62,436 bases of DNA from Bacteroidales bacterium (GTDB lineage: Bacteria > Bacteroidota > Bacteroidia > Bacteroidales > UBA932). The notes below the pieces were generated by a model, which was given only the letters and a program-made list of their open reading frames with translations, did no database searches and was not told the origin of the DNA. The position numbers and the translations under genes are program-made. Positions 29,509-38,484 of the stretch are shown piece by piece; positions within the stretch are counted from its first letter, which is position 1; every line of letters begins with the position of its first letter. Location of the stretch: assembly GCA_017557535.1 (NCBI GenBank), contig JAFYYM010000100.1:1-62436 (forward strand), given 5' to 3'.

Positions 29509-31761
29509 ATGAGAAGAGCCATATTCCCGTTGGCTTGCCTGCTCTTTGTGGCCTCGCAAGCATTCTCGTGCAAGGAAAAGGAACCGGAGATAGTCCAGCA
29601 GACGCTTTCAGTCTCTCCGACATCGCTGTCTTTCGAGCCGGAGGACGCTTCAGCCAAGATGCTCAACGTCTCTTCAAACGCGGCATGGGGAGTAGCTGTT
29701 TCCGACTCCTGGATCAAGATCGACAAGAACTCGGGTGACGGCAATTCTTCCATCGCCGTTACCGTCCAGCCCAATACCGGCAAGGACCGCGCGGGAACCA
29801 TTACGGTCAAGGGAGTGAGCTCATCCAATGTCAAGGCCGCTTCCGACGTCACAGTCTCTGTCAGCCAGAAGGGCAGGAACATCGTGGAAGTCAAGCCTTC
29901 GCCGGCATCCTTTGACGGAAACAAAAGGTCTTCAACGACTTACCAGCTCCTGATATATTCATTCGCCGACAGTGACGGTGACGGAATAGGTGATTTCAAG
30001 GGTATTCAGAATAAACTGGATTATCTCGACGGACTTGGAGTCACTGGCATATGGCTGTCCCCGGCGCACCCGTCAGACAGCTACCATGCCTATGACGTGA
30101 CGGATTATTATGCCGTGAATCCGCTTTATGGAACGGAGCAGGACTTTAAGAACCTGATTGATGCCGCGCACGCCAAAGGAATCAAGATCTACATGGACTA
30201 TGTCCTGAATCATTCCGGCAAGGGTAATGAGTGGTTCAAACAGGCTTTGGCCGATCCTTCTTCCAAGTACCGTGACTACTATTTCTTCTCGTCTAACCCT
30301 AAGGCGGACTATTCCAAGTTCCCGATGCTCAAGGGAACGACCTACCAGGCCGGCGAGTGGAAGCAGGCGACTTCCGGTTCACCCAAGCTGAAGGTTTCCA
30401 AGACCGATGAAGCCGTAACCAAAGGAACGGCCACTTGGAACCTGTATATGTGGCAGGATGGCGTAGGGGACAAGACGGTCAAGTTCGTGGACAAGGGCGA
30501 TGGCACTTACTATTTGGTGATGGATATCACCGGTAAGTGGGGAGTCCTGGTGCGCAAGTATGCGGACTGGCAGGCAGGGTCCAAGTTCGGCGCCTCAGGA
30601 AACGGTACGCTGACGGAGGGACAGGCTATGAGTTTGGTGGCTGATGGTGCCGACATGTGGTTCTCCGGAACCGGCCGTTATAAGATCGAGCTTTCGGACG
30701 TGTCCACGGAAACCCTGTACTACATGGGCTGCTTCAGCGACTGGATGCCGGACCTGAATTATGGTGATGTCTCGCAGGCGGAAAACAACGCCTGTTTCCA
30801 GGACCTCGCCGCATCGGCGGACAAATGGATCAACCTGGGTGTGGACGGATTCCGCCTGGATGCGGTCAAGCATATTTGCGGCGGCATCAACTCCTTCAGC
30901 CATTCGTCCAACCAGACCCTGCTGAAGAAGTGGTATGACCACTGTAATGCGACTTACCATACAGCCGGACACAGCGATAACATCTTCATGGTTGCGGAAG
31001 AGTGGGATGGCCACAATACCGAGAAGAACTACTACAAGAGCCTGACCTCCTGCTTCGAGTTCGAATATTTCGGAGCCCTGACCAATGCCCTTAACGGAAG
31101 TGCCTCAGGATATGCGACTTCCGTCAGTACCTGGATAAATGACCACAATTCCCAGAGGGGAGATGCGATCACCTCGATATTCATGACAAACCATGACCAG
31201 GACAGGGCGGCCGAGTCTCTCGGAAAGAGCCCGGCCAAGGAAAAGCAGGCTGCCGCGATGATGCTGACCACTTCCGGTAAACCTTTCATCTATCAGGGTG
31301 AGGAACTCGGCTACTGGGGCAAGAAAGACGGAGGTGACGAATATGTCCGTACGCCAATCATGTGGGACAAGGCAGGGAATGATTGTGCCAGAAAGGGCGT
31401 CAACAACAAGGTAAACTCCTCGATGCTCACTTCCTCAATCTCGGTCGAGGCCCAGTCCGCTGACAACGGCTCATTACTCAACGTCTATAAGACATTCTCC
31501 AAGTTACGTAACACGTATCCCGCTCTCGCTGACGGCGTTATGACTAACGCTGGTCTTTCTGGCTCGTCAATCGCATCCTGGTACATGACTTCTTCTGATG
31601 GGCAGAAGCTTCTGGTCATCCACAATGTATCCGGGACTTCCAAGACCACCTCGGTCTCCGATGACATGTCCAAGCCGATAGCGCTTCTCGGAACCGCTTC
31701 CTACGATGGTACAAACCTTACCCTTGGAGCCAATTCCTCCGTTGTATTCCAGTTGAAATAA
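29509..31761 (+). CDS. susG: SusG-like surface alpha-amylase (GH13) with BACON domain
   Basis: 750 aa lipoprotein (signal LACLLFVASQAFSCKEK). A BACON domain (TLSVSPTSLSFEPEDA, AWGVAVSDSWIKID) spans about residues 28-125. The GH13 barrel follows: TYQLLIYSFADSDGDGIGDF, MDYVLNHSGKGNEWF, nucleophile Asp451 in GVDGFRLDAVKH, acid/base Glu497 in MVAEEWDG and Asp563 in MTNHDQDR. An insertion of about 110 residues in domain B (from GTTYQAGEWKQATSG to YMGCFSDW) sits where SusG carries its CBM58 starch-binding module. It should cut starch at the cell surface. The BACON domain is not part of classical SusG and may act as spacer. Confidence 0.92.
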   Translation: MRRAIFPLACLLFVASQAFSCKEKEPEIVQQTLSVSPTSLSFEPEDASAKMLNVSSNAAWGVAVSDSWIKIDKNSGDGNSSIAVTVQPNTGKDRAGTITVKGVSSSNVKAASDVTVSVSQKGRNIVEVKPSPASFDGNKRSSTTYQLLIYSFADSDGDGIGDFKGIQNKLDYLDGLGVTGIWLSPAHPSDSYHAYDVTDYYAVNPLYGTEQDFKNLIDAAHAKGIKIYMDYVLNHSGKGNEWFKQALADPSSKYRDYYFFSSNPKADYSKFPMLKGTTYQAGEWKQATSGSPKLKVSKTDEAVTKGTATWNLYMWQDGVGDKTVKFVDKGDGTYYLVMDITGKWGVLVRKYADWQAGSKFGASGNGTLTEGQAMSLVADGADMWFSGTGRYKIELSDVSTETLYYMGCFSDWMPDLNYGDVSQAENNACFQDLAASADKWINLGVDGFRLDAVKHICGGINSFSHSSNQTLLKKWYDHCNATYHTAGHSDNIFMVAEEWDGHNTEKNYYKSLTSCFEFEYFGALTNALNGSASGYATSVSTWINDHNSQRGDAITSIFMTNHDQDRAAESLGKSPAKEKQAAAMMLTTSGKPFIYQGEELGYWGKKDGGDEYVRTPIMWDKAGNDCARKGVNNKVNSSMLTSSISVEAQSADNGSLLNVYKTFSKLRNTYPALADGVMTNAGLSGSSIASWYMTSSDGQKLLVIHNVSGTSKTTSVSDDMSKPIALLGTASYDGTNLTLGANSSVVFQLK

Positions 31762-31798
31762 ATTGATAGCGGCATTACGCTCGAATAGTATAGTCAAA

Positions 31799-34700
31799 AT
31801 GAAAAGAATAGTATCAATACTGACGGTTGTCGCTGTCGCCTTGATTGGTTGCGACAAGAATAAGAAGGCCGTTGTAGAGTCCGGAGACTGGACCGGAAAT
31901 GCGGTCATTTATGAGCTTAACGTACGTCAGGCGACGGCTGAAGGCACCTTTGCCTCGGCAGAGACGAGACTTCCTGAGCTAAAGGAACTGGGAGTGGATG
32001 TCCTCTGGATAATGCCTCCTTATCCCATTGGTGTCGAGGGACGCAAGGGAACCCTTGGCTCTTATTACGCCATCAAGGACTATTGCGATGTGAATCCTGA
32101 GTTCGGGACGCTCGCCGATTTTGATCATTTCTTGGAAGTTGCTCATAATCAGGGATTCAAGGTTATTCTTGACTGGGTCGCGAACCATACTTCTCCGGAT
32201 CATCCGTGGGTCACGGGGAAGGATCCTTCATGGTATGTCCGTGACGCCGAGGGGAAAACCATTGTCGAATATGATTGGACGGATATAGCCAAGCTGAACT
32301 ATACCAATCAGGACATGCGCTCTGAGATGGAGAAGTGCATGCGCTTCTGGCTTGATAGAGGCATTGACGGATTCCGTTGCGATGTCGCTTTCCAGGTTCC
32401 CCAGGACTTCTGGACTGACGTGTTCGCCAAGTTCAGAAACGACTATTCAAGGAGGCTTTTCTTCCTTGCGGAAGGGGAGGAGCCGTGGCTAAATGAGGCT
32501 GGTTTTGACTGTACTTACGCCTGGAAACTCCATCACCTCTTGAATGACGTCGCCCAAGGTAAGTCGAACGCCGATAGCCTCCTGGCATATGTCAAATGGA
32601 ATTCCGAGGAATATGGTGATTCGCACCGTCTCATGTTCACATCCAATCACGATGAGAACTCTTGGAACGGAACCGAGTTCGAGAGGATGGGGGACGCTTG
32701 GAAGGCTATGGCCGTCCTTTGCTGGACACTGCCAGGTTCCCAGCCCTTGATCTACACCGGCCAGGAAGTCGGATATAACCATCGTTTCGAGTTCTTCGAG
32801 AAAGACCCTATGCCGGATTGGCACCATAATGCCGCGACAGATTTCTATGCTGGCTTGAACGCTATCCGTCATGCCCATCCGGCCCTCTGGAGTGACAATC
32901 CCAATTTTGAGATTGTTTCTAAAACTGACACAAGTCTTTCTTTCAAAAGGACTTACGGTGATGACCAGGTCACAGTCAGCGTTCTTCTTAAAGCCCCTTG
33001 GACTTGGAGTATTGACACTCCTGAGTCTCTCGTGTCCAAGGTTGAACCTCCGTGCTGGTGGACGGGGATGAAGACGGATCTCCAGTTGATGATTCATGGG
33101 GATGATATCGCCTCATGGAATGTGTCTATAGATGGTGCGGATCTACAGGTCACTGATGTCCACAAGGCTGACAGCCCGAACTACCTGTTCGTGGATGTTA
33201 AGGTGGGCCCCGGTGCGAAACCCGGAACGTATGACCTCGTTTTCAAGAAGGGAGACGAGTCTTTCCGTAAACCATATGAGATTCTCGCGAGGGAGGCGGG
33301 CTCTGCCGAAAGGACCAGTTTCACGACCTCAGACTTCATCTATCTCATCAATCCTGACCGTTTCGCGAACGCCGATCCTGGTAATGACAACACTGATGAT
33401 ACCTTTGAGAAAGCCAACCGGGATGAGCCTTTCGGCCGTCATGGAGGTGACCTGCAAGGTATTATTGATCATCTGGACTATATCGCTGACTTGGGTGCGA
33501 CAGCCATCTGGTGCACCCCTCTGCTGATGGACAACCAGACCTGGGAGTCTTATCACGGTTACGCCTGCGGAGATTACTACAGGATTGACCCCAGATTTGG
33601 AAGCAATGCCCAGTATAAGGAATATGTCTCGAAAGCTCATGAGAAGGGCATGAAGGTTATCATGGACATTGTGACCAACCATTGTGGCACAGATCATTGG
33701 TGGATGAGCGACCTGCCTTTCAAGGATTGGGTTCATCAGTTCCCGGAGTATACCAACACAAACTACATTTTCCCGTCCGCCATGGATCCCAACGCATCCA
33801 AGTACGACTCGGATCTTCTGGTGAGCGGATGGTTCGTGCCTATGATGCCGGATATGAACCTTGATAATCCATTCTTGCTGAAGTATTTCCAGCAATGGGC
33901 AATTTGGTGGACAGAGTATTCCGGCCAGGACGGCCTCAGGGTCGACACCTATCCATACAATGAGAAAGTTCCGATGAGCAAGTGGTGCGATGCCGTGCTC
34001 AATGAATATCCGAACCTGAACATAGTTGGAGAGTGCTGGGATTCAAATTTCGACCAGCTGGCATATTGGCAGGCTGGCAACAACAACGCCGACGGCTTCA
34101 ATTCCCATCTTCCTTCCATAATGGATTTCCCGCTTCAGGAGGCGATCAACGCAGCTTTAGCGGAGAACAATCCTGGTTGGAACCAGGGAATGTTCAGGGT
34201 TTATCACGCGCTTGCTCACGACGCCACATATCATGATCTGTCGAAGATGATGATTTTCCTTTCGAATCACGATCATTATCGTATCGCTGACGCATGGCAT
34301 CAAGACCCTGACAAGATGAAGATCGGTTATACGCTGCTCGCGACTGTGCGTGGTATTCCTCAGCTTTTTTACGGAGATGAGATGATGTTCGCCACGGGAA
34401 AGAATTATAAGAGCGACGGAGAACTGAGAATGGATTTCCCGGGCGGCTGGGCTGGAGACTCAAAAGACTTATTCTCGGCTGAGGACCGTACCGGAACCGA
34501 TGCTGAGCTTCATGACTATGTCAAGACTCTCTTCCAGTGGCGTAAAGGGAAGGATGTTATCCACAATGGGAAGACTCTTCATTTCATGTCCAGGGACAAT
34601 ACGTACGCTTATTTCAGATATAACGACACTGATAAAGTGTTCGTGTACGTGAATAATTCCCCAGAGGAGAAGACCATACCTTGGTCCCATTACTCTGAGA

Positions 34701-34807
34701 TCACCTCAGGCCTCGGAGCGGGCACTAATGTGCTCTCAGGGGAGAAAGTCACCATTTCCGACTCCACTGTCGTCCCGCCCTGCACAGCCATTGTCGTTGA
34801 ATACTGA
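31799..34807 (+). CDS. Fused double GH13 lipoprotein: alpha-amylase plus SusA-like neopullulanase
   Basis: 1002 aa with lipobox (VAVALIGCDKN). Module 1 (about residues 20-400) is a GH13 barrel with nucleophile Asp195 in GIDGFRCDVAF, acid/base Glu225 in FFLAEGEEP and Asp285 in TSNHDENSW. A cyclomaltodextrinase N-terminal-type domain (VEPPCWWTGMKTDLQLMIHG) follows at about residue 416. Module 2 (about residues 510-1002) is a second GH13 with Asp716 in DGLRVDTYPY, Glu745 in IVGECWDS and Asp825 in LSNHDHYR. Both active sites look intact. The second half resembles SusA neopullulanase, normally a separate periplasmic enzyme. The fusion may channel maltodextrins. It ends the operon and is followed by the structured repeat, copy 2. 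Confidence 0.9.
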   Translation: MKRIVSILTVVAVALIGCDKNKKAVVESGDWTGNAVIYELNVRQATAEGTFASAETRLPELKELGVDVLWIMPPYPIGVEGRKGTLGSYYAIKDYCDVNPEFGTLADFDHFLEVAHNQGFKVILDWVANHTSPDHPWVTGKDPSWYVRDAEGKTIVEYDWTDIAKLNYTNQDMRSEMEKCMRFWLDRGIDGFRCDVAFQVPQDFWTDVFAKFRNDYSRRLFFLAEGEEPWLNEAGFDCTYAWKLHHLLNDVAQGKSNADSLLAYVKWNSEEYGDSHRLMFTSNHDENSWNGTEFERMGDAWKAMAVLCWTLPGSQPLIYTGQEVGYNHRFEFFEKDPMPDWHHNAATDFYAGLNAIRHAHPALWSDNPNFEIVSKTDTSLSFKRTYGDDQVTVSVLLKAPWTWSIDTPESLVSKVEPPCWWTGMKTDLQLMIHGDDIASWNVSIDGADLQVTDVHKADSPNYLFVDVKVGPGAKPGTYDLVFKKGDESFRKPYEILAREAGSAERTSFTTSDFIYLINPDRFANADPGNDNTDDTFEKANRDEPFGRHGGDLQGIIDHLDYIADLGATAIWCTPLLMDNQTWESYHGYACGDYYRIDPRFGSNAQYKEYVSKAHEKGMKVIMDIVTNHCGTDHWWMSDLPFKDWVHQFPEYTNTNYIFPSAMDPNASKYDSDLLVSGWFVPMMPDMNLDNPFLLKYFQQWAIWWTEYSGQDGLRVDTYPYNEKVPMSKWCDAVLNEYPNLNIVGECWDSNFDQLAYWQAGNNNADGFNSHLPSIMDFPLQEAINAALAENNPGWNQGMFRVYHALAHDATYHDLSKMMIFLSNHDHYRIADAWHQDPDKMKIGYTLLATVRGIPQLFYGDEMMFATGKNYKSDGELRMDFPGGWAGDSKDLFSAEDRTGTDAELHDYVKTLFQWRKGKDVIHNGKTLHFMSRDNTYAYFRYNDTDKVFVYVNNSPEEKTIPWSHYSEITSGLGAGTNVLSGEKVTISDSTVVPPCTAIVVEY

Positions 34808-34815
34808 TATCGCTG

Positions 34816-34939
34816 GCTGAAGGAGCCTGTCACCACCAGGAACCAATGCCACCCTCGGCACGTTAAGAGGGGGGACCGGAGCGAAGCGAGCGGTGGGGCC
34901 GCGAAGCGGCGGTTATCGGTGGTGACAGGCTCCTTCAGC
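34816..34939. repeat. Structured intergenic element, copy 2
   Basis: Outer arms 34816-34837 and 34918-34939 form a perfect 22-bp inverted repeat (starts GCTGAAGGAGCC) unrelated in sequence to the arms of copy 1. The two inner blocks at 34847-34871 and 34896-34915 are identical to copy 1, including the TGCC/GGCA stem with CCCTC-GAGGG pseudoknot potential and the GCCGC-GAA-GCGGC hairpin. The spacer between blocks differs. It lies in the 139 bases between the convergent double-GH13 and polyprenyl synthase genes and contains no other feature. Confidence 0.8.
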
Positions 34940-34946
34940 GAAGGCA

Positions 34947-35930
34947 TTATTTCGTGCGACCGATGAGCTTGTCGGCGAAGCGGCGGAGGCGCTCGAAACG
35001 GACTCCTTTGCAGACTTTGGCAGCAGCCTCAAGAGCCTTGGAATTAAGTTCCAAGATGGTGTACTGGGCATCTTCAGCCACACCGAGAACGGAGTACAAT
35101 TCCTTGACCCTCGCTATCTTGGAGGCTTTCTCACTGTCAGTGCCAGAAGGCATTGACATGGCGCTCATGAGTTCCTCGGCTTGCTCCGGGGTGGCTTTCT
35201 CATATGCCCGGATCGTAAGCCAGCTCTTCTTGGAATTCACGATGTCCCCTCCGATAGGTTTCCCGAAGACCTTCTCGTCTCCAAAAGCGTCTAGATAGTC
35301 ATCTGCTACCTGGAAAGCGAGTCCAAGGTTGAAACCATAGCCATATAACAGGTCACAATCCCGTTTGGAGGCACCACCGATAATCGCACCCATTTTTGAG
35401 GCACAAGCTATCAAGACACCGGTCTTGAGTCCGATCATATTCATGTACTCCTCCATGGTAACGTCATTCCTTGACTCGAACTCCATGTCGTATTGCTGGC
35501 CCTCGCAGACTTGGGCAGCTGTCCGTGAGAAAAGGGACAGAACCTCTCCCTGAACCTTCCTTGGAGCCTTCATGATTCTTGAATAGCTGTCAATGCACAT
35601 CACGTCTCCCGAGAGGATGGCGGTGTCCGGAGACCATTTCTTCCAGACAGTGTCGACACCTCTCCGCAGAGGGGAACGGTCCATGATGTCATCGTGGATG
35701 AGAGTGAAGCTATGGAAAACCTCCAGTCCAGCGGCAGGCTCAAGGATACCTGTTCCTATCCTGTCTTTGTAGAGGGAGTAAGTTGTCAGGCATAGCCTTG
35801 GCCTCAAGCGCTTGCCTCCTATCTCAATCATGTATCTCAAGGGATCGTAGAGACCGGATGGTTCATTAGTGAAAGAAATATTATTGAATAAAGACTCAAT
35901 GGCCTCGTCGATGGTTTTCTGCCTTATCAT
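34947..35930 (-). CDS. Polyprenyl diphosphate synthase (farnesyl/geranylgeranyl type)
   Basis: 327 aa trans-prenyltransferase that condenses isopentenyl diphosphate with an allylic diphosphate. The first Asp-rich motif is in FTLIHDDIMDRSPLRRG and the second in QVADDYLDAFGD. GGKRLRPRL (substrate diphosphate-binding) and the lysine/threonine region LKTGVLIACASKMGA are also present. Two small residues, not bulky aromatics, precede the first Asp motif, which does not by itself fix the chain length. The product feeds quinone, undecaprenyl or other isoprenoid synthesis. A weak promoter-like TAACTTTA lies upstream, divergent from the transporter gene. Confidence 0.92.
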   Translation of the reverse strand: MIRQKTIDEAIESLFNNISFTNEPSGLYDPLRYMIEIGGKRLRPRLCLTTYSLYKDRIGTGILEPAAGLEVFHSFTLIHDDIMDRSPLRRGVDTVWKKWSPDTAILSGDVMCIDSYSRIMKAPRKVQGEVLSLFSRTAAQVCEGQQYDMEFESRNDVTMEEYMNMIGLKTGVLIACASKMGAIIGGASKRDCDLLYGYGFNLGLAFQVADDYLDAFGDEKVFGKPIGGDIVNSKKSWLTIRAYEKATPEQAEELMSAMSMPSGTDSEKASKIARVKELYSVLGVAEDAQYTILELNSKALEAAAKVCKGVRFERLRRFADKLIGRTK

Positions 35931-35995
35931 ATCGTGGAAATGGTGTAAATGGCCTGTTATTTCGCGTAAAGTTAGTCAAAAACCCCGGAAATAGC

Positions 35996-36003
35996 TATTT
36001 TTG
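35996..36003 (+). promoter_or_regulatory. Promoter -7 box close to the sugar-phosphate transporter start
   Basis: TATTTTTG matches TAnnTTTG and ends seven bases before the ATG at 36011, so transcription would start almost at the start codon. Confidence 0.55.
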
Positions 36004-36010
36004 TGCCCTA

Positions 36011-37363
36011 ATGAGCCTTTATTCATATTACAGGATATCTAAACCGGCGTCTGTAAAAGTGCCGCCGGAGGAGGCGCCAGGAGAGTACCGCCGCCTGCGA
36101 AACCGTACATTCTGGGGAGTGACAGCGGCGTATGCCCTCTATTATGTCTGCCGGATGGCGATGGCGGTAGTGAAACAGCCTCTCATAGACGGAGATATCC
36201 TCAACGCCGCTCAACTTGGAATCATAGGTTCAGCCTTCTACTTTGTATATGCCGCCGGCAAGTTCGCCAATGGTTTTATAGCCGACTATTGCAACATCCG
36301 ACGTTTCATGGCGACGGGGCTTCTCATCTCTACAGTCGTGAACCTGATCATGGGTGTTCTAGGCCTCGCTCATGGTTCATGGGGCTTCTCGTCGGCGATC
36401 TTGTTTTTCGTGTTCGCTGTTGTCTGGGGAGTTAATGGCTATTGCCAGTCTATGGGTGCGCCTCCTGGTGTGATCAGTCTCTCCAGGTGGTTCCCGCTCA
36501 ACCGCAGGGGAACATTTTACAGCATCCTGAGCGCGACCCCATACCTTGGCAAATCCATCTCTGTTTATGCCCTTGGATTGGTTGTGGCGGTCATCGGGTG
36601 GGAATATGGGTTCATTTTCTCCGCGATAGCTGGAGTCATCGGTTCCGCTATCATTTTGGTTTTCGTTTCTGACACTCCTGAAAGCAAAGGGCTTCCATCT
36701 GTCCAGGAACTTTCCGGTGAAGAGGTTCTAAAGACCGACACACTGCCTACAAAAGAGATTCAGAAGATGGTGGTGAGGCATCCGGGAATATGGATAATAG
36801 CCCTTTCCAGCGCCTTCGTCTACATCACCCAACATGCGGTCAGTGAGTGGGGCGTTCTTTTTCTGCAAAAGGGGAAGGATTATTCACTGGTCTCAGCCAC
36901 AGAGATTATCGCTTTCTCGGAAGCTTTCGGGATAGCCGGCACAGTCTTGGCTGGTTGGCTATCTGACCGGGTCTTCAGAGGCAACCGCCTTATACCAGTG
37001 CTTTTGTCTGGAATTATCTGCTTCCTCTCGCTTGGGGGATTCCTGCTGACCAAGGGAAGCTATGCCATGAATATCGTATATGTGTCAGCTTTCAGTCTGT
37101 CCATTGGCGTCGTTTATTGCACCGTCGCCGGACTTATGGCTCTGGACATTGTCCCGCGTAAGGCGACAGGATCGGCTCTCGGAATGGTGGGCTTGGCGAG
37201 CTACGGAGCTGCCGGTATTCAAAATGTCGTGAGTGGTTTCATGATCGGAGCGGGGGATTTCAATTTCCTGCCCGTCTCCGTGTTCTGGATGGCGGCCTGC
37301 TTGCTGTCTTTCATGATCCCGGTGTTGTCGTGGCGTCTACTTAAAATACAATCAATCAGATAG
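36011..37363 (+). CDS. Organophosphate:phosphate antiporter (GlpT/UhpC-like MFS)
   Basis: 450 aa, 12 predicted membrane helices. The N-terminal RISKPASVKVPPEEAPGEYRRLRNRTFWG and YALYYVCRMAMAVVKQPLI, the loop FANGFIADYCNIRRFMATG, and GYCQSMGAPPGVISLSRWF match the OPA family that exchanges glycerol-3-phosphate or hexose phosphates for phosphate. The exact substrate, and a possible sensor role like UhpC, cannot be told. It is divergent from the polyprenyl synthase gene and followed two bases later by a DUF486 gene. Confidence 0.88.
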   Translation: MSLYSYYRISKPASVKVPPEEAPGEYRRLRNRTFWGVTAAYALYYVCRMAMAVVKQPLIDGDILNAAQLGIIGSAFYFVYAAGKFANGFIADYCNIRRFMATGLLISTVVNLIMGVLGLAHGSWGFSSAILFFVFAVVWGVNGYCQSMGAPPGVISLSRWFPLNRRGTFYSILSATPYLGKSISVYALGLVVAVIGWEYGFIFSAIAGVIGSAIILVFVSDTPESKGLPSVQELSGEEVLKTDTLPTKEIQKMVVRHPGIWIIALSSAFVYITQHAVSEWGVLFLQKGKDYSLVSATEIIAFSEAFGIAGTVLAGWLSDRVFRGNRLIPVLLSGIICFLSLGGFLLTKGSYAMNIVYVSAFSLSIGVVYCTVAGLMALDIVPRKATGSALGMVGLASYGAAGIQNVVSGFMIGAGDFNFLPVSVFWMAACLLSFMIPVLSWRLLKIQSIR

Positions 37364-37365
37364 AG

Positions 37366-37734
37366 ATGCGTGGTTTTTGGACTGTCCTGATGCTTGTTTT
37401 CTCAAATGTCTTCATGACATTCGCCTGGTATGGCCATTTGAAGCTGAGTGAGATGAAAATAACAACGAGCTGGCCTCTGATCCTGATTATCCTGTTCTCA
37501 TGGGGAATCGCCTTTTTCGAGTATTGCCTTACGGTGCCCGCTAACAGGATAGGATTCCAAGTCAACGGAGGCCCATTCAACCTTCTTCAGCTGAAAGTCA
37601 TCCAGGAAGTCATATCGCTCACTATCTTCACTATAATAGTGATGTTTGTCTTCAAGGGACAGACAATCCAGTGGAATCACATTGTCGCCTTCATCTGCCT
37701 TGTTCTCGCAGTGTTTTTCGTATTCCTGAAATAG
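37366..37734 (+). CDS. DUF486 family small membrane protein (DMT-like)
   Basis: 122 aa with four hydrophobic helices (FWTVLMLVFSNVFMTFAWYGHL, WPLILIILFSWGIAFFEY, VISLTIFTIIVMFVFKGQ, HIVAFICLVLAVFFVFLK). The segment CLTVPANRIGFQVNGGPFNLLQLKVIQEV is the recognisable core of DUF486, a family related to small drug/metabolite transporters. Function unknown. It lies two bases after the OPA transporter and is probably co-transcribed. Confidence 0.85.
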   Translation: MRGFWTVLMLVFSNVFMTFAWYGHLKLSEMKITTSWPLILIILFSWGIAFFEYCLTVPANRIGFQVNGGPFNLLQLKVIQEVISLTIFTIIVMFVFKGQTIQWNHIVAFICLVLAVFFVFLK

Positions 37735-37752
37735 TTTTTCCAAAATATTGTC

Positions 37753-37760
37753 TATATTTG
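37753..37760 (+). promoter_or_regulatory. Promoter -7 box upstream of the unknown 182-aa gene and RT locus
   Basis: TATATTTG, exact TAnnTTTG, 28 bases before the ATG at 37789. No other promoter box is evident before the reverse transcriptase, so this one may drive the whole set. Confidence 0.6.
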
Positions 37761-37788
37761 GGGAAATACTTGATACACAATTACTACC

Positions 37789-38337
37789 ATGGGACTTTTC
37801 AAAGACCTCTTAAAAGGCGTTGCCGGAGACCTGGTATCGAAGGTCCAGCAGGCCGCTAATGCCGCCATGTCCGGTGCGGTGAACACCTCCAGCTCATCCC
37901 AGCCCCATTCGGGCGGAAGAGGCAATTTCGTGGATTATGATGATGACGCTCCCGTCAGGAGCGATGCTGAGAGCCTGACCTATTTTGCCGGGATTCTCGC
38001 TACCCGTTTCCCTCAGTACACTGTCCAGCGTAACGTCCCCGTCACTGACCTGGCCGGAAACGCCTCGGATTCGTTCCAGCTCTATAAGACACGTCCCACA
38101 CAGGCTTACAAGGCGGAGTGGGGCCAGCCTTACACCTTCGTTCTTTCCGAAGGCGGAGCTCCGAAGGGAATTGTCATGCTTGGCTCCGGCCATAGCCATG
38201 ATGCCAAAGTGAAGTATTTGATTTCCAGGATGTACGCCAAGAAACTTGGCCTTCCTTACATCAACTTCTACAATCAGATGCCCAACAAAGAGGACTACGT
38301 TGTCGGGCGTATCAACAAATTCATGGCAAATATCTGA
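37789..38337 (+). CDS. Protein of unknown function
   Basis: 182 aa, no signal peptide. It starts with an amphipathic helix (GLFKDLLKGVAGDLVSKVQQ), a Ser/Gly-rich linker, then a compact C-terminal domain of about 125 residues with FPQYTVQRNVPVTDL, EWGQPYTFVLSEGG, MLGSGHSHDAKVKYLISRMYAKKLGLPYINF. The last part resembles restriction-endonuclease-like alternation of strands and helices, but no catalytic motif can be assigned. It precedes the structured non-coding segment and the reverse transcriptase, separated from the RT start by 147 bases. Confidence 0.65.
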   Translation: MGLFKDLLKGVAGDLVSKVQQAANAAMSGAVNTSSSSQPHSGGRGNFVDYDDDAPVRSDAESLTYFAGILATRFPQYTVQRNVPVTDLAGNASDSFQLYKTRPTQAYKAEWGQPYTFVLSEGGAPKGIVMLGSGHSHDAKVKYLISRMYAKKLGLPYINFYNQMPNKEDYVVGRINKFMANI

Positions 38338-38342
38338 TCCAG

Positions 38343-38474
38343 GAAAAAGGGGATGCGGCTTGAGCCGCGCCCGTGAAGGATCCAGCTTCGCCCATTTATG
38401 GCATTACGGGCTGCCGGGCGTTGTACGGTCTCGTGATCGGCAATTTTGCCGATTCAAAATCATTCCCCTTTTTC
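38343..38474 (+). ncRNA. Predicted structured RNA upstream of the reverse transcriptase
   Basis: The segment is closed by complementary ends: GAAAAAGGGG (38343-38352) pairs with CCCCTTTTTC (38465-38474), extended by ATG/CAT across one bulged base. Inside, in order: hairpin GCGGC-TTGA-GCCGC; a GCCCGT/ACGGGC stem enclosing smaller hairpins (GAAG/CTTC and CCAT/ATGG); and ATCGGCA-ATTT-TGCCGAT, a perfect 7-bp hairpin just before the closing stem. The layout (terminal inverted repeats around several stem-loops directly before an RT) resembles the RNA templates of retrons and of defence-associated RTs. A T-rich run follows, so an attenuator role is an alternative. Confidence 0.5.
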
Positions 38475-38484
38475 TTTTTTCCGG

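Noticed and set aside
28473-29924. 483-codon antisense frame over the SusE repeats
   Set aside because: Its own repeats simply mirror the sense-strand repeats; no signal or start site.
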